NCBI RefSeq assembly: GCF_026151205.1
Contig: NC_087074.1
Location: 1,736,001-1,800,000 of the forward strand
Origin: Bolinopsis microptera
Lineage: Eukaryota > Ctenophora > Tentaculata > Lobata > Bolinopsidae
Length of the DNA: 64,000 nt
Direction of reading: 5' to 3'
The translations under genes and the position numbers were made by a program. Positions 25,101 to 40,100 of this stretch are shown here, in pieces. A model generated the notes under the pieces. It was not told the origin of the DNA, did not search any database, and was given only the letters and a program-made list of their open reading frames with translations. Numbering within the stretch: the stretch's first letter is position 1; each line of letters begins with the position of its first letter.

Positions 25101-28100
25101 TCTTCTGAGCTGTTCTCTCCCCTGTAGTTCTCTCCCCCCCCCTGTAGTTCTGAGCTGTTCTCCCTCCTGTAGTTCTTCCTCAGCTGTAGTACTGAGCTGT
25201 TCTCTCCCCTCTAGTTCTCCCCCTGTAGTTATCCCCCTGTAGTTCTGAGCTGTTCATAGTTTGACTGAAAAATAGAGATGCACATCCAAATTTTAGGGCG
25301 CGGTTGCCATGGAAATGTACAAAAAATGTGTTTTTTGCAATTTTTGACGAAAGTGAGCACTTTAGGCTATATGTTTATTAATAAGTCTCATATAAATGTG
25401 CTGATTCCGCATCTTTTAAGCCTAATTTTAGCTCTGTAGGTGCAATGGGTCCTGAGATATCGAATTTTTCCAGATTTCTGAGGTTCGCGAGCGCGGTTGT
25501 CATGGAAACGGCTTGGGGCACACCTTAATTTCCGAATTTTTCAAAAATAATTTTTTTGGTTACTATTTACGTCTATGGGGATGTACAAAAAACTTTCCAA
25601 GATGATCGGACGAAAAAGTGAAAATTCAGGTCAGTCTAGCGCTGGGCGCTGGCACATTATAGTCTCTTTCTTTATCAGACCTCATACAAATATCTCGTAA
25701 TGTATCATTAGTAAAATAAAATCATATCACGCAGACACGTATCATTAGCTATTAAGTATTAAATCATATCATGAATCATTAGCTAATAAATCATATCATG
25801 CATTAATATCAAAATCCGATTAGAACTGAGTTCTCCAGTTCATAGCTTCGTGCTTGTATCTTATAGATAACTGTGACGTAAGATAAGACTCAGTGAGCAC
25901 GTAATAGTAACACAGTGAGCACGTAACCATGGTAACAGTAACACAGTTACACAGTGGTTTCATTCCCTATGTTTCAGTCTTACGACCACACCCCTATTTA
26001 TAAATTTTCCCATTTTCTGGTTCACATTTACTCCTAAATTAAACAAGATTAGCGCATATGAGTTTTGTAAAATAAGCAGTTGTAGATCTGCATCAAAGTG
26101 ACACCTGAGTAACTCCTTAGTAACACCTTAGTAACACCTTAGTTTTGTAAAATAAGCAGCTGTAGATCTGTATCAAATATTTGCCTTATGTCCGTAGGTT
26201 CCTACACTGTGTAGGCTCTTACATACTGTAGGCTTATAGTTATACACTGTTCAAACTGGACGCTTGTTTCTTAAATTATGCATACAACAAAAAACAAAAA
26301 TTATGATATTTAATATAATTAATTCAATTAATGTAAGACAACTCTCAAATCTATAATAAACAATGTTCTTGATTTCTCTGATACTATAGCTGACGCTGTG
26401 AGGTTGTGGTCAAATATTATAGCCAACAGTGAACAGTATAGCCACTGGCTATACTGTTAGTCATTAGGGATCATTCATAAAAGTAAGCCAGGTATCCACC
26501 AGTCTGAACTGGTTGAGCCTGACGAACGAACTGAGTCTCAGCTTGTGAGTATTATATACTGACTTTTATGAATGACCCCTAATGACTAATAGTATAACCA
26601 GTGGCTATACTACGTCACTAGTATCGCTAATATCGCACAATGTGCGTCCTAAAATCATCTCAATTCTTCTTGGCTGTCTGTGTGTAGTCTCCGTACCCTT
26701 CTTCAATCAGCACTATAACAAGGACTATTCATCAGTTTATTTTTTGTTGAGGTCCCAAAGTGAGAAGTTGAGAACACTAGCGAAAGTGACCCAGGCAAGG
26801 TAAGGTAGAAGGAGTAAGTGGGTCCAGGCTCTGTCTTTAACGGTGTGGAATATTACTATTGTTATACAGATCATCACCCACAGGAACATGATCTCCACAA
26901 ACGCCTGAAAAATCAAAAATATGCGGTTATTTTTATGCGGTTAAAAGATCATTGATACTCATTTTTATGCGGTTATTTAGAGTTTAGATATCGGTTATTA
27001 CTTAGTTTCTCTTCAGTTCTTGTTTTTTTTTCAACATTTCAAGGTTTGGATTAAGTCTCCAGTCCGACCATACCTTAAATTACAAGAATATTGAGTTATA
27101 GAGCATAGTACTTACTGCTCCAAGATCTTTTGCGATGCCGAAAATTAGAACCCAGAGGAAATTCAGCACCAGTTGAATGAAAAACACAATCAGTGGGAGC
27201 GGCTGAAATAAACTCGTGTTAAACAGCATAAAGAAGATATTGATCGTCAATGTACAATTTATAATGTACAATGTACAATTATAAGTAGGTTCAAGATAGA
27301 TAAATGTACAATTATAAGTAGGTTGAAGATAGATTTACCTAATTGTTTACACTTACTCGTTTAGTGAATCCAGTTTTGGTCCACACAGCAAACGCAGCTA
27401 TGCCCATCAGTAAATAGAGAACAGACCAAACAGGTCCGAATAGGAACGAGGGAGGGTTGAAAGACGGTTTCTCTAGACTTCTGTACCTGATAGGTTAACT
27501 GTTAGCAAACTTGATCAGAAATACAAATGTGCGGCACTGGCATCAAATAAAAGTTGAGGTACTTGAAAAGAAAAAGCAAATTATTTTTGAACGTACGAAC
27601 ATCCAAAAATAAATTGAATGTGCCAAACTCATTGTTTTTGTCTATATTACCCTATCTGGTGGGAATAACCATAATCGGTTTTTGTGTATGTCCCCTTAAA
27701 TTAAAAGTTTTTCTCACCATTCTGATTCGTCCCCGAAGCTGTCAGCAGTTATAGCTCCCATAATGCCCCCTCCACCCATGCAGACCACTACAAACCCGAC
27801 CAGTACACCGCAGTTTATAGCCAACTTTCTTCTGGGCATGTACCTCAACTTCTCCCAGTTAACCTTCTCCAGGTTCACATCATCTGTTTTATCCATAACT
27901 CCTCTGTGGTTCCTAGCAGATGTCAGATTGTCAGATTTAGAATAATCTAATTATAAAACTTGAATAATATAAATCCAAAAAAGAATTTTGCAAGTTCAGT
28001 AAAACGCAAAGTAGCACAACTTTTATGAAATGTTTGGACACAGTTTATACATATTATACAACATACATTTTCAACATAGTATACAAGAGTAGTTCTGCTA

Positions 28101-31100
28101 AAAATGTGTTGGCTAATTGCCAACTGTAAACTTTACCCGGATGTTTGCACTTTCCCATTGTTCTGTGAGACAACACTGTCCTGACCATGGGTCAATGTGT
28201 TAACTCGAACCACAGTCATCAGTACAAAGCAAAAATGCAAACAAATCTCAAGTTACAGGACTAAAAAATGAATGATGAATAATCTGTTTAATATGTTTAG
28301 CAGCAAGCACACAATGATTCATAATTATCGTTACAAACAAGGTCACACACATATGAAATAATCTGTTTGCTGTACGTGTCTGATGTTTAACGACGTAACA
28401 ATTGTCAATACGTTGGTCGGTTGCCAAAGAATTGAGATTGTATACAATACAAGATTGTGTACAATGAAATATTTACAATATTGTATACAATACAAGATTG
28501 CTTACAATTGGGATACAATACAAGAGTGTGTACATACTTCGTACAATATTAGATTTTGTACAAATCAAGACTGTATACATACAACAAGAAGTTTTGTTAA
28601 AGTTGAGGGCAAAGAAAATTAGGTTTACTAGGAAGACAAAGTTGATATGATACGTCACACTATTTACTCTCTGACCTGACATGGTCACATACAGGATAAA
28701 TATTACAAAAACAAACATGCTAAAATCATCCTCTAAGAATGGAAGTTAATCAAGACAAGGAATATCAGACTCAGCTCTGTGGCCGTGTTCCATGAGATAC
28801 CAAACCATTGAAATGTTAAACCGTTAATTTCATGATTCATTTACCGTAAAATGATCTGATATAATCTGACAAACGCAACTTGACTTCCAGCCAACTTCGA
28901 GCCCATTTTGCGCTTATCTTCATTTTAGGGTCACATTTATTCCCAGAAAATGAGCTGCACTGATTGAGCATATTCATTGCAATATGAAAGCTTCTCAGGG
29001 AACTGTTAGATCTGAACTGGGGTCAACCAGGCTATGTATGGCAAAAGGAGCAGGTAGGTCCATGCTCTGCCTTGGACAGTGTGGAAGTAAAGCTGAAAGT
29101 GTGTTTATACTCTCTTGCTCTGTAAGTCTGTAGCCAGGCAACAGAATCAGCGCTGTCCTACAATAAGCTGCCAAGCATTATTAATCTCTATTCAAATCGT
29201 AGATGGAGTAGCTAACAACACTAGCAAATGTTGTCCAGGCTATGTAGGGTAGAAGGAGCAGGTAGGTCCATGCTCTGCCTTGGACAGTGTGGAAGATCAC
29301 CATGGTTAGAAATATCCCCACCAACAGCAACATGATTATTACGAACGACTGAAAAATGAAACGGTTGTTTTAAATATTATTACTATTATACTTTGTGTAG
29401 TATCATATAGGTTATTTCCATTTTAAGGCAACAAGTCTGGTATCATAATACATAATGATTTGAATTCTGAAGTAGTTAAGGGGACATATACAAAAATCTT
29501 TTATGTTCTGAACAGGCTGTAACTTCATATTTAGAAAGTATACATTAAAACAATAAGATTTGATACATTAAAAATTATTTTTGAGGAACCGCACTTTCGA
29601 AAAAATAAATATTTTCTTTTTCGAAAATTTTGAAAATTTTGAGAAGTCTGTCACTGTTATACCGATATTTCAATCGTTTTTAACTTTTTTTGGCTGATTT
29701 TTTTCCTGAACATTATTTGCAATCCGTACGAGAAGCCCTTTAAAGGATTTTATAATTAAAATATAGATGACGAAGTTACAGACCAAACAAGGTCGAGAGA
29801 AGCAAAATTGAAATTTTTGTAAAAATCAAAGTTGTATATTTTACCATTCACCCAGGTCATAAGATATCGCTTTAAAAATTCTTGTGAGTGTAGCTGATGA
29901 TCATATCCAACTTTTTGGAACAGGATTTCTCTCAGTTTTGAGTTTTAAGGTATGAAATGTGGCCTAAACAACTTAGTAAAATTCATCGTAAAAAAGGGCC
30001 AAACATGGCAGATTTAACTCAAAAAGTATCAGTTTTTTTGAAATAATTTTTACAGAATCGTAATCAGCTTGAAAAGACGAATCTTTTAGTACCAAATAGG
30101 TGATTTTAGAAGACAAATTGTCTTAAATAATTTTCCAGCTCGAACACAAGGGTCCCCCCTTGTATAAATTTTGTACAAATTGTACACATTAAAAAAAAAT
30201 GTTTGTGTCTTTAACTATTATAAATTTGGTACTAAAAGATTTGTCTTACCAAGCTGATTACAATACTGTAAAAATTATTTCAAAAAAACTGATACTTTTT
30301 GAGTTATAGGCATTTTAAGCCTTAAATCTGCCATGTTTGGCCCTTTTTTACGATGAATTTTACTAAGTCGTTAAGGCCACATTTCATACCTTAAAACTCA
30401 AAACTGAGAGAAATCCTGTTCCAAAAAGTTGGATATGATCATCAGCTACACTCACAAGAATTTTTAAAGCGATATCTTATGACCTGGGTGAATGGTAAAA
30501 TATACAATTTTGATTTTTACAAAAATTTCAATTTTGCTTCTCTCGACCTTGTTTGGTCTGTAACTTCGTCATCTATATTTTAAATATAAAATCCTTTGAA
30601 GGGCTTCATGTACGGATTGCAAATAATGTTCAGGAAAAAAATCATCCAAAAAAAAGTTAAAAACGACTGAAATATCGGTATAACAGTGACAGACTTCTCA
30701 AAATTTTCAAAATTTTCGAAAAAGAAAATATTTATTTTTTCGAAAGTGCGGTTCCTCAAAAATAAGTTTTAATGTATCAAATCTTATTGTTTTAATGTAT
30801 ACTTTCTTAATATGAAGTTACAGCCTGTTCAGAACATAAAAGCTTTTTGTATATGTCCCCTTAAAGACAATTTAAATGAAATTATCAGTTTTCAGTTAGA
30901 CTTATTATATGAAGCACTTACTGCCCCAAGATTATTTGCGAGACCGTAAACTAGAATCCAGAGGAAATTCAGTGCCAGTTGTATGAAAAACACTATCAAC
31001 GGGAGCGGCTGAAGTAATTGTGCGTTAAAAGACAAATCAGGAGAATTATTATCGTCAATGAAGAAGTAGGATTAAATTTAAAACATGTAGATCAGTTACT

Positions 31101-34100
31101 TACTCGTTACCTAATTATAAGTAGGTTAAAGATAGATATAAGTTACCTAATTGTTTACACTTACTCGTTTAGTGAATCCAGTCTTGGTCCACACAGCAAA
31201 TGCTGCTATGGCCATCAGCAAGTAAAGAACAGCCCAAACAGGTGCAAACAGGAATGAAGGTGGGTTGAAAGACGGCTTCTTCAGATTTCGGGACCTGATT
31301 AAGATATTAACTGTTAATCCTTGAAGCAATTCTAAATTTTAAGAAACAAAATTGTTCAGAAAAAGATGTCATATTTTTTAAAGGTCGATACTGCATTTAC
31401 TGGCAAATATCAACTCTCCTAATATAGTTAGCTGAAATAGAGTCAGCTGGACTAGGAGTAATGTGTCTCACCATTCTGAATCATCTCCGAAACTATCCGC
31501 AGTTATAACACTCGCATACTCACCATTCTGAATCATCTCCGAAACTATCCGCAGTTATAGCGCTCATAACCCCACATCCTCCCCAGCACAGGATAATAAA
31601 CCCAACTAGCACGCCTATATTTGTTAACAGCTCCTTCATTGACATCCTCCTCATCTTCTCCCAGTTCGCCTTCTCTAAGTTTACCTCTCCTGGTTTATCC
31701 ATAACTAGGTACTGTGATTACAATCAAATGTCAGCATCTCAGACGAAATAGAAACAAATAATGGCTGTGATTTAAAAATAGCTCGATGGTCAAAACTAGC
31801 AAGTTCAGTTAAAACTATTGACAAAATCTTCGCATCGTTGCAAATATTGCTAGCTCAGAAAGAGAACATGGTTGCTAATCAAAACATAGTTCCCACATGT
31901 TTCTATTGTTAAAGTATTACACTGTCTTGACTGTGGGTCCATGTATTTAATCTCATCGGTACAAAGCAAAAACGATCACAAGACTTAGGACAGCAAAATA
32001 AATAACGGATGATCCTCGTACTATGCAATATTTGTAGTATCAAGCACGGATTAGATTATTAATAACGACACGAATCTGATCACGCACGCCAGAAAAAAGC
32101 AATTTACGTGACTGATATTTCAGTACATGTAATGTACGTGACCGATATTTCATGATATGTAACGGTCATCACGATCGTATACCAGTGTAATGAGATTTCA
32201 GAGTAATGAGATTTCATACAATACGCGCGAGTATCAGTAAAACCGACTGTTGAAATGACAAATTACGTAGAATCTTAACACCTGTATTGAACTGTATTGA
32301 AGTTAGAGGAAGTTGGCGAGACATGGAGTAAAACAATCAAAGTTTACGAAAGCGATCAACTTACCAAAGTATTCAGACAAAGTTAATTTCATTACCACGG
32401 CGCCTACGTAAACTACTACCGGTTTCTCCCTAAAGATGAGCACAAATACACACAAATATATATGCTTCTCGTCCAAACCCCTAAGGGAGCTAAGAGCAGT
32501 TCAAATACAGTATAATATATTATACAAATGCCCACAGCCAACGTGACCAAATGAATAGGTTGTATTTTAGGACACTGGAACGTGACCAGATGAACAGGTT
32601 TTATTGTTGAACGTGATCAAAATAACTAATGAACAGGTTTCTGCGAGACTAAAGAACTATATACTGTCTCAGATTGAAACATGTTAGAAACCTGAGACTG
32701 GTATTACTCCAGACCTTGCAATTTAATTAGGTTATTTGAACGTCACCTCAGGCTGGAAACTGTAAAACTATAGAACGTTACGAGGGTGACTAATTTCGTA
32801 GTAATAGAGAAAGTTTCAGTAACAGACGAAACGAAACGAAGCACAGAGAAAGTTTATTTTTACACCGAATCAAATCATATGATCTAAGTACATCAAAGAA
32901 AATTCTCTGAATCTAGGATTCACGTCCCATGATTCACTTATCATCTAATTATTCGATAATTTTTTATCTCGTTTTGTGATCAACCTATTTATAATATCTA
33001 CTTAATATAAGCTTTAGGTCAGTCTATAATTTTCTTAATGACATCTTTATATCATCTTTATGCTATCTAAATTTATCTTTTTAAATAACGCTCAACCATT
33101 AACAGGTAACGAACTGTTTCCCCTACTATCAAGCTGTAGTGAGTGAGGCTCTGGTTAACAATGGGTTCGACTGTGCCCTCCTATCTGCTCACGCTGTTAC
33201 AATCACATCCCTCCGCAATCATCTCTTGTTGACATGGTTACCGGAAACTCCTGAGATTCTTCATCAGTACTCTCCTCTCAGTCTCTACTCTGCTGGTACA
33301 ATATACTTTAATATAGCTAGCATGGAAAGAATCAACCATTCAGCTGTAGTCTGTATTCCTCTTCAAATTAAATCAAATTTCGAGACACTTAACAAAAATA
33401 TCCTGTCACAAACCCACCAGTTTTTCTTCTGTTTATTCCTTTATTCCCACACTCTTCAGATCTAAAGAGTGTTGGACCTGTACCTCCACATGACTTTGTG
33501 AGCGCACACAGACAGTTAAATCAGACCAGTCCTGCTAAAATGGTAAGTTCCAACAATCAACTAGCCAAACTCAACTTTCAAATAGCTATCAACCTCCCCC
33601 AAAGCCGTTGGATATATTCTCTGGCAACTCAAGGAGAATCCTACCAATAACCTACCGTTATTTAATTTATAAATAAACAGTTTAAAACTGGACCTCAGGG
33701 TGTGATCACGATGTACAAGATGCCAGTGCTACTACCGGTCCTAGGAGGAATCAAAGTACTCCTTATGTTATTTGCTAGAGTCGTCGAAATGAGCGCTTCT
33801 GAGGATATACAGGTTTGTACTCTTTATACACACTTTGTTTATAAACACGGCACTCCCACCCGCGAGCTGATTTTAATAAACAAAAGACAAAATAACTATA
33901 TAACAGTAATTAGAGAGACTTGTTAATAGCAGTAAATATAAGCTATTCGGCGATGAGCACTAGAAAATAAGCACTTGTTGCTCTAAATGGATCGTATCCC
34001 AAGCTTATGCCGTGGCTTTAATGCGTAAAGATTCCTACTGAAAGGTATTAGCTACTCGGAGAAATGTGTCCACTTACCAAGTTTTATTACTCTCCATATT

Positions 34101-37100
34101 TGGCGAAAAGTAAACCGATAAAGCAGGGTAATGTCTCTACTGCACTAAGTTAATATGAACTAAGTGTTTGTAACAGAAAAGTCACGATAAGTTATACTTA
34201 TAGATCTAGATGGGGATACTGGAGGGATAAGTTATACTAATAGATCAAGATACTGGAAGGATAAGTTATACTAATAGATCAAGATACTGGAAGGATAAGT
34301 TATACTAATAGATCAAGATGGGGATACTGGAGGGATAAGTTATACTAATAGATCAAGATACTGGAGGGATAAGTTATACTAATAGATCAAGATACTGGAG
34401 GGATAAGTTATACTAATAGATCAAGATACTGGAGGGATAAGTTATACTAATAGATCAAGATACTGGAGGGATAAGTTATACTAATAGATCAAGATGGGGA
34501 TACTGGAGGGATAAGTTATACTAATAGATCAAGATACTGAGGGATAAGTTATACTAATAGATCTAGATGGGGATACTGGAGGGATAAGTTATACTAATAG
34601 ATCAAGATACTGAGGGATAAGTTATACTAATAGATCAAGATACTGAGGGATAAGTTATACTAATAGATCAAGATACTGGAGGGATGCATTTATTTCTGCC
34701 ACTAGACAGGAATTTAGGGATTAACCGATCAGCTCCTAGGATTGACAAATCAGTATCTTAAATAACTATCACGCATCAAATCACTAAAACAAGGCATGAG
34801 ACAAATTAATGAATCACGCATCAAAACACTAAAACAAGGCATGAGACAACTTTGTCGCAAAGTTTTTGTTTGCAGCAAAATAGACAGACTCTGCGTTTCA
34901 ACTAAACATTTGCATTGGTTGATGAAAGAGAGTGGTATTCCCTGAGGGTCAGCTTGATAAGCTTTTTAAACGATTAGTTGTGAAATCCGTTAAAGCAGAG
35001 TATGAGATAATTGATCGAAACGTTATTAGAAATTGAAGCATGTTGAATTGAAACAAAGTACAAATACCTGCATGATAAATGACAAATTTTGCGAGCTAGA
35101 AATAAATACTTCTGTTGGATGTATAACTGTATAACATATCGTTACACATTAGAATGTGGAGATTCTTTCGAAAGGGACCCCGGCAGTTGAAATCAACCTG
35201 ATTTTGAGTTTCGGCTGATTCCAAATCACCCACATTTTAAGGGGTATCAGTTCTTAGTTCTTACCTGACTAATTATGGCTGATCACGTGAGTATATACAA
35301 ATTAACATTAGATAAATTACTCTGCACTTTCTCACCCCTCTACTGCCCAGGTAATGTCCCTAGACCTGCTGCTAAAGAACTTGTCCCACCCTCCCCTACT
35401 CTGTGAGATGGTCTCTCTCCATGGTTACGAGATGCTAGCTCTTGTTCTCCGGAGTCAAGGCTGTGTTAAATCCACCGCCCTTCTCAAGGTTTTACGACTG
35501 TTTTCTTTTTGATAAGTAACTTTTCCTGGTGCTCAGGTTTCATTTTGTGTAATTGTGCTCACCCTGTTTACATTAAATTGTTCAATATCAGCTGATATTG
35601 GTAATAGTGATCTTCGGACAATGTTCTGTGAAGATGCTGTTTCCATCCCTCCGCAATCATTTTGACATGATAACCGGAAACTCCACTAGATACGCGTATA
35701 AACACCACATTACCACCAGGTGCTGATAAACGCTACAGTGGACGGAGTACTTCTCGTTAATACCCCGAAGGGAGAACTCAGGGCAAAGAGCAGCTCTACA
35801 GCCGTTGTGAAGAACATGCACATCTTGAAACACATTCTCATGGATTGGAAGATTTGGCAGTCAGCTCCTATTCGAGGTTAGACATGTTTAGGAGTAAAAT
35901 CATCAGATTAATTGGTTGAAAACTACCTGTTCTGAGGGCCTGGGGTTGAGTTTAATAATATTTGTATCCGATAGTCATGTAAAATTGTTAAATGTTCACT
36001 GTGACGTTTTATTGTATTACTTAATAATTCCCTCAGTCTGGCAGATATGTTGTGAGTGTCTGGAGACATTGGTCCGACCTTCTCACCCTAACTACTCCTA
36101 CAACACACAACAGTTCACCTCTTTTAAAATCACCAAAGATATTCTCAACTTCTCGTTGGTTAGACTCAATTACAGTTTCATTTCAACACTTCTATAAACT
36201 CCCTTCTCCTATTATCAGGGAGGTCAACACTAAGAACCTTTGTTTAACCTCTAAAGCCCCTACATTAACCCACATCTCAGATATACGAGCTGACCCACAA
36301 GGGTGAACCTCTACCTCGATCCGTTATATCCTCTCTACTCACTACTTTATACTACATGTTAGGATATCCTGCAGACCTACAGGTTAATCTTATCTTCTAT
36401 ATAATAGTTTTAAAGTTTTAAAGTTAAGGGAATAGAGTCAGGGACAAAGTTAAGGGAATAGGGTCAGGGACAAAGTTAAGGGAATAGGGTCAGGGACAAA
36501 GTGAAGGGAATAAGGTCAGGGACAAAGTTAAGGGAATAGAGTCAGGGACAAAGTTAAGGGAATAGGGTCAGGGACAAAGTTAAGGGAATAGAGTTAGGGA
36601 CAAAGTTAAGGGAATAGAGTCAGAGACAAAGTTAAGGGAATAGAGTCAGGGACAAAGTTAAGGGAATAAGGTCAGGGACAAAGTTAAGGGAATAGAGTCA
36701 GGGACAAAGTTAAGGGAATAGGGCCAGGGACAAAGTTAAGGGAATAGGGTCAGGGACAAAGTTAAGAGAATAGAGTCAGGGACAAAGTTAAGGAAATAGG
36801 GCCAGGGACAAAGTTAAGGGAATAGGGTCAGGGACAAAGTTAAGGGAATAGAGTCAGGGACAAAGTTAAGGGAATAGGGTCAGGGACAAAGTTAAGGGAA
36901 TAGGGTCAGTAACACTGTCTATCTTCAGCTGTTACGTCTGGTAACCAACCTCCTGATGACAGCTCACCTTCGTAAGAATGTGACGATCACTGGAGTTCCC
37001 CTCCGCAAGAGTTTCTTTGCTCCTCTCAGGATCCACAAACCCTCCACTACTCGTGAGTAGGATTATCTCTTAATTATGCTAATGTTATTATGCTAATGTT

Positions 37101-40100
37101 TATCTACTTTAAAAGTGTTCTGATCATCGCAACAGTTCACTATTGCTTGGTCGATGGTAATCGATTAACTTTGCTATGATTTCAGTTTCACAAATGTCAA
37201 AGAGTGAAGCCCAAAGTTCAGACTCAACCGACACTGACATGTCAATAATAGCAACTCCTGTCTCAGTTAGTTCTTCTGACAATAACCCTTCTGAGATTGC
37301 TTCCGAAAGTGCTCCTGAAAATGTACCTGAGAATGCTCCTGAAAATGCTCCTGAGAATGCTCCTGAGAGTATCCCTATTGCTGACGACTCCGTGGATACG
37401 GTGGTGGAGGGGGAGATGGATCTGGATGCTGGTTCTAGTGTGTGGTCTAGAGGTTAGTAAAGGGGTGTAGGAAGCGGGGGGGGGGGGGGGGGGGGCCGGG
37501 GGGGGGGGGGGGGGGTAGGGGTTAGTGGCGCTCATTCGTCTGATCCACCGTGGAAACTACTTTCTTTACCACTATCGGGAATTGACTTTTACAAGCATTT
37601 CATCAAATTAAGTTGGCCCTCACTGTCTATAATACTTTATAATTGCAATGGTCCTAATTTAAATACCGCCCCCCCCCCCCTGTATGGCTAATAGTTTCCT
37701 CCTCTTAAATCCCCACTTCCTGTGTAGGGTTGACTGTATCTCCTGTAGGGTTAACAGTTTCCTCTTCCTCCTCTACTGACATGTCCTCTAGACCTCCCTC
37801 TCAGTCGTCTGACAGCGACTTTACGTTTAAACCCCCTGCGGAGGATAGAGCGGACAGGTAGGCGGTGTAAAATCCGGATTGGAATATTATTTATGAATCG
37901 CATTGTTGAAATGTTTTCTTGGGTAAATTTCTATTGATCCCGTTTGATGCGACAAGGAAAAGGCTCTTATCAGGAAGGTTTTAATACTTTCAACACTACT
38001 ATATAACAAATTATTTGAGATCATGGATACGATGTTGTCACATTGAAACGCTGAGTAATTACTTTCCTGATAAGAGCCTTTTCCTTGTCGTATCAAACGG
38101 GATCAATAGAAATTTACCCAAGAAAACAGGTAGGCTGGTGTTAGATAAGTTTATAAAACATGAAAATGGAAAACTTTACAAGCAGAGATTTGTAAAAAGG
38201 AACACTGCTGTACTTGTAGAAGCTAGAGGGGGGGGGGGATCTAGAGTGCAATAATACGGTTTGTTTTCAGGGTTAGTATGGTGAGTGGGAACAGTACGAT
38301 ATCAGATGCGGGCTCAGACAACGTGGTGCGTTGTATTTTTATACCTTATTATTTTTATAGCCTATTATCTTTATAGCTTATTATCTTTATAGCTTATTAT
38401 TTTTATAGCTTATTATTTTTATAGCTTATTATTTTTATAGCTTAGTATTTTTATAGCTTATTATTTTTATAGCTTATTATTTTTATAGCTTAGTATTTTT
38501 ATAGCTTAATATTTTTATAGCTTATTATTTTTATAGCTTATTATTTTTATAGCTTATTATTTTTATAGCTTATAATTTTTATAGCGATTGTTCTAAGCTA
38601 AAAGCTTTTGCTTTACATTGGGAGGGGATCTTTAATTTTTGAAACTTTGAAATACAGAAAAAGACAATAGGTAGCTGGTAGGTACTGACTCTATTTCTCC
38701 GCAGTTCCAGACGGACGGTACGGCCTGCAACACGCAGTATCTAAACTCACTCTGTGACAAGATGCTAGGTTTGTAACTACCTTATCAGACATAATTGTCA
38801 CGGACATTACTTTCACGCTGAAGACCTTAGACACCATGATCACTATGACTTTGATTCTACAGTTCATAAAAAAAGTAAAACACCGAAAATTTTCACAATT
38901 ATTTGGAAATTTTTGACTGGTCATGAGCGTGGCCGTGAATAATTATGTCCGTGAAATTCATATTTATTTCAAATATTTTAAGTCAAAATAACCATTTCAC
39001 AGAAGTGGTTTTATTATAATAAAATAATTTGTGATATGTGTACAAGTGATAAATTAATAAATTAATTTACACTAAAAAATGTACAAAAAATACACAATTT
39101 TTACTTTGCAACACTGGTTCAGCGCGCGGCTGATCAAAAAAGTGTGGTTTACATTTACTAACTACAGTGTACAGCGTACATGAAAAGATAACTTACTGAA
39201 TTGTTTAATACTAAAGTCTGACGTTGTTCAATGAATTAGCCACGAAAATATTCAAATTGTGTAAGAGGGTAAAGGACACAATTGCTAGTAATGCTTCTTT
39301 GTGCCCGTTGACTACAATGAACATTTCGCGGAGTTTCTCCAGACGGCTTTTATCGGAGTGCGGGTTATTTACTAGGATATGCACAAGCCATCATTTTTTT
39401 TGTTTTTGTGTCAGCCGCGCTACCAGGTTGCAGAGTATGTTCAATATTTAAAAAATCATACACATTTACTAATATCAGAGTCCAATCTAGCTGCAAACGT
39501 TAGACACCACAGTTCAGCCACCAAGTACCGTTTAAGTGAACACCGAGACACGAGGTTTAGGTGTAATTTTGTAAATCACTTTTATGGATGGATGATCTAG
39601 TAGTTGTTGTAGAAAATCTGATATCTGAGTTATGGCATCAATAATAATTTGAACGGGGAAGGGGCAGGGCTAGTGTATACATACATGCTAGGATCAAAGC
39701 CAGGGCTAGTCCATAATCCATATATGTTAGGGTCGAGACCAGGTTTAGGTTAGGGAAGGCCCCAAGCAAACTTTCAGCACAGAGTCTTCTTTCAATATTG
39801 TATTTTTTTTAATGATTTTGAATATTTAAAAACGTATATTTAAAGATAAGATGGTTATTGATTAAAATATTATGGAATAAATCTTTCAAAGAAATAACTA
39901 ACCGGTATCAATTCTCCGTCCTATGGCATAACTAACAGAAGCCTTATCACTGTTTGTAAATTTGATTCTAGCTGCATCCAGACCCCACTGTGCAGCACAC
40001 TCTTCCAGGGTACTGTCGGAGAATTTATACTCCGCAACTTCAACACTGTTGCATGAAATTACCAGTGTGTCTGATCTTTCTGATATTCACCAAATTTTGT

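Noticed and set aside
39224-39600. Possible small plus-strand gene (two 73-75-codon ORFs)
   Set aside because: No recognisable motif, ORFs overlap in different frames, and phases do not fit the LYST model, which joins 38768 directly to 46385.
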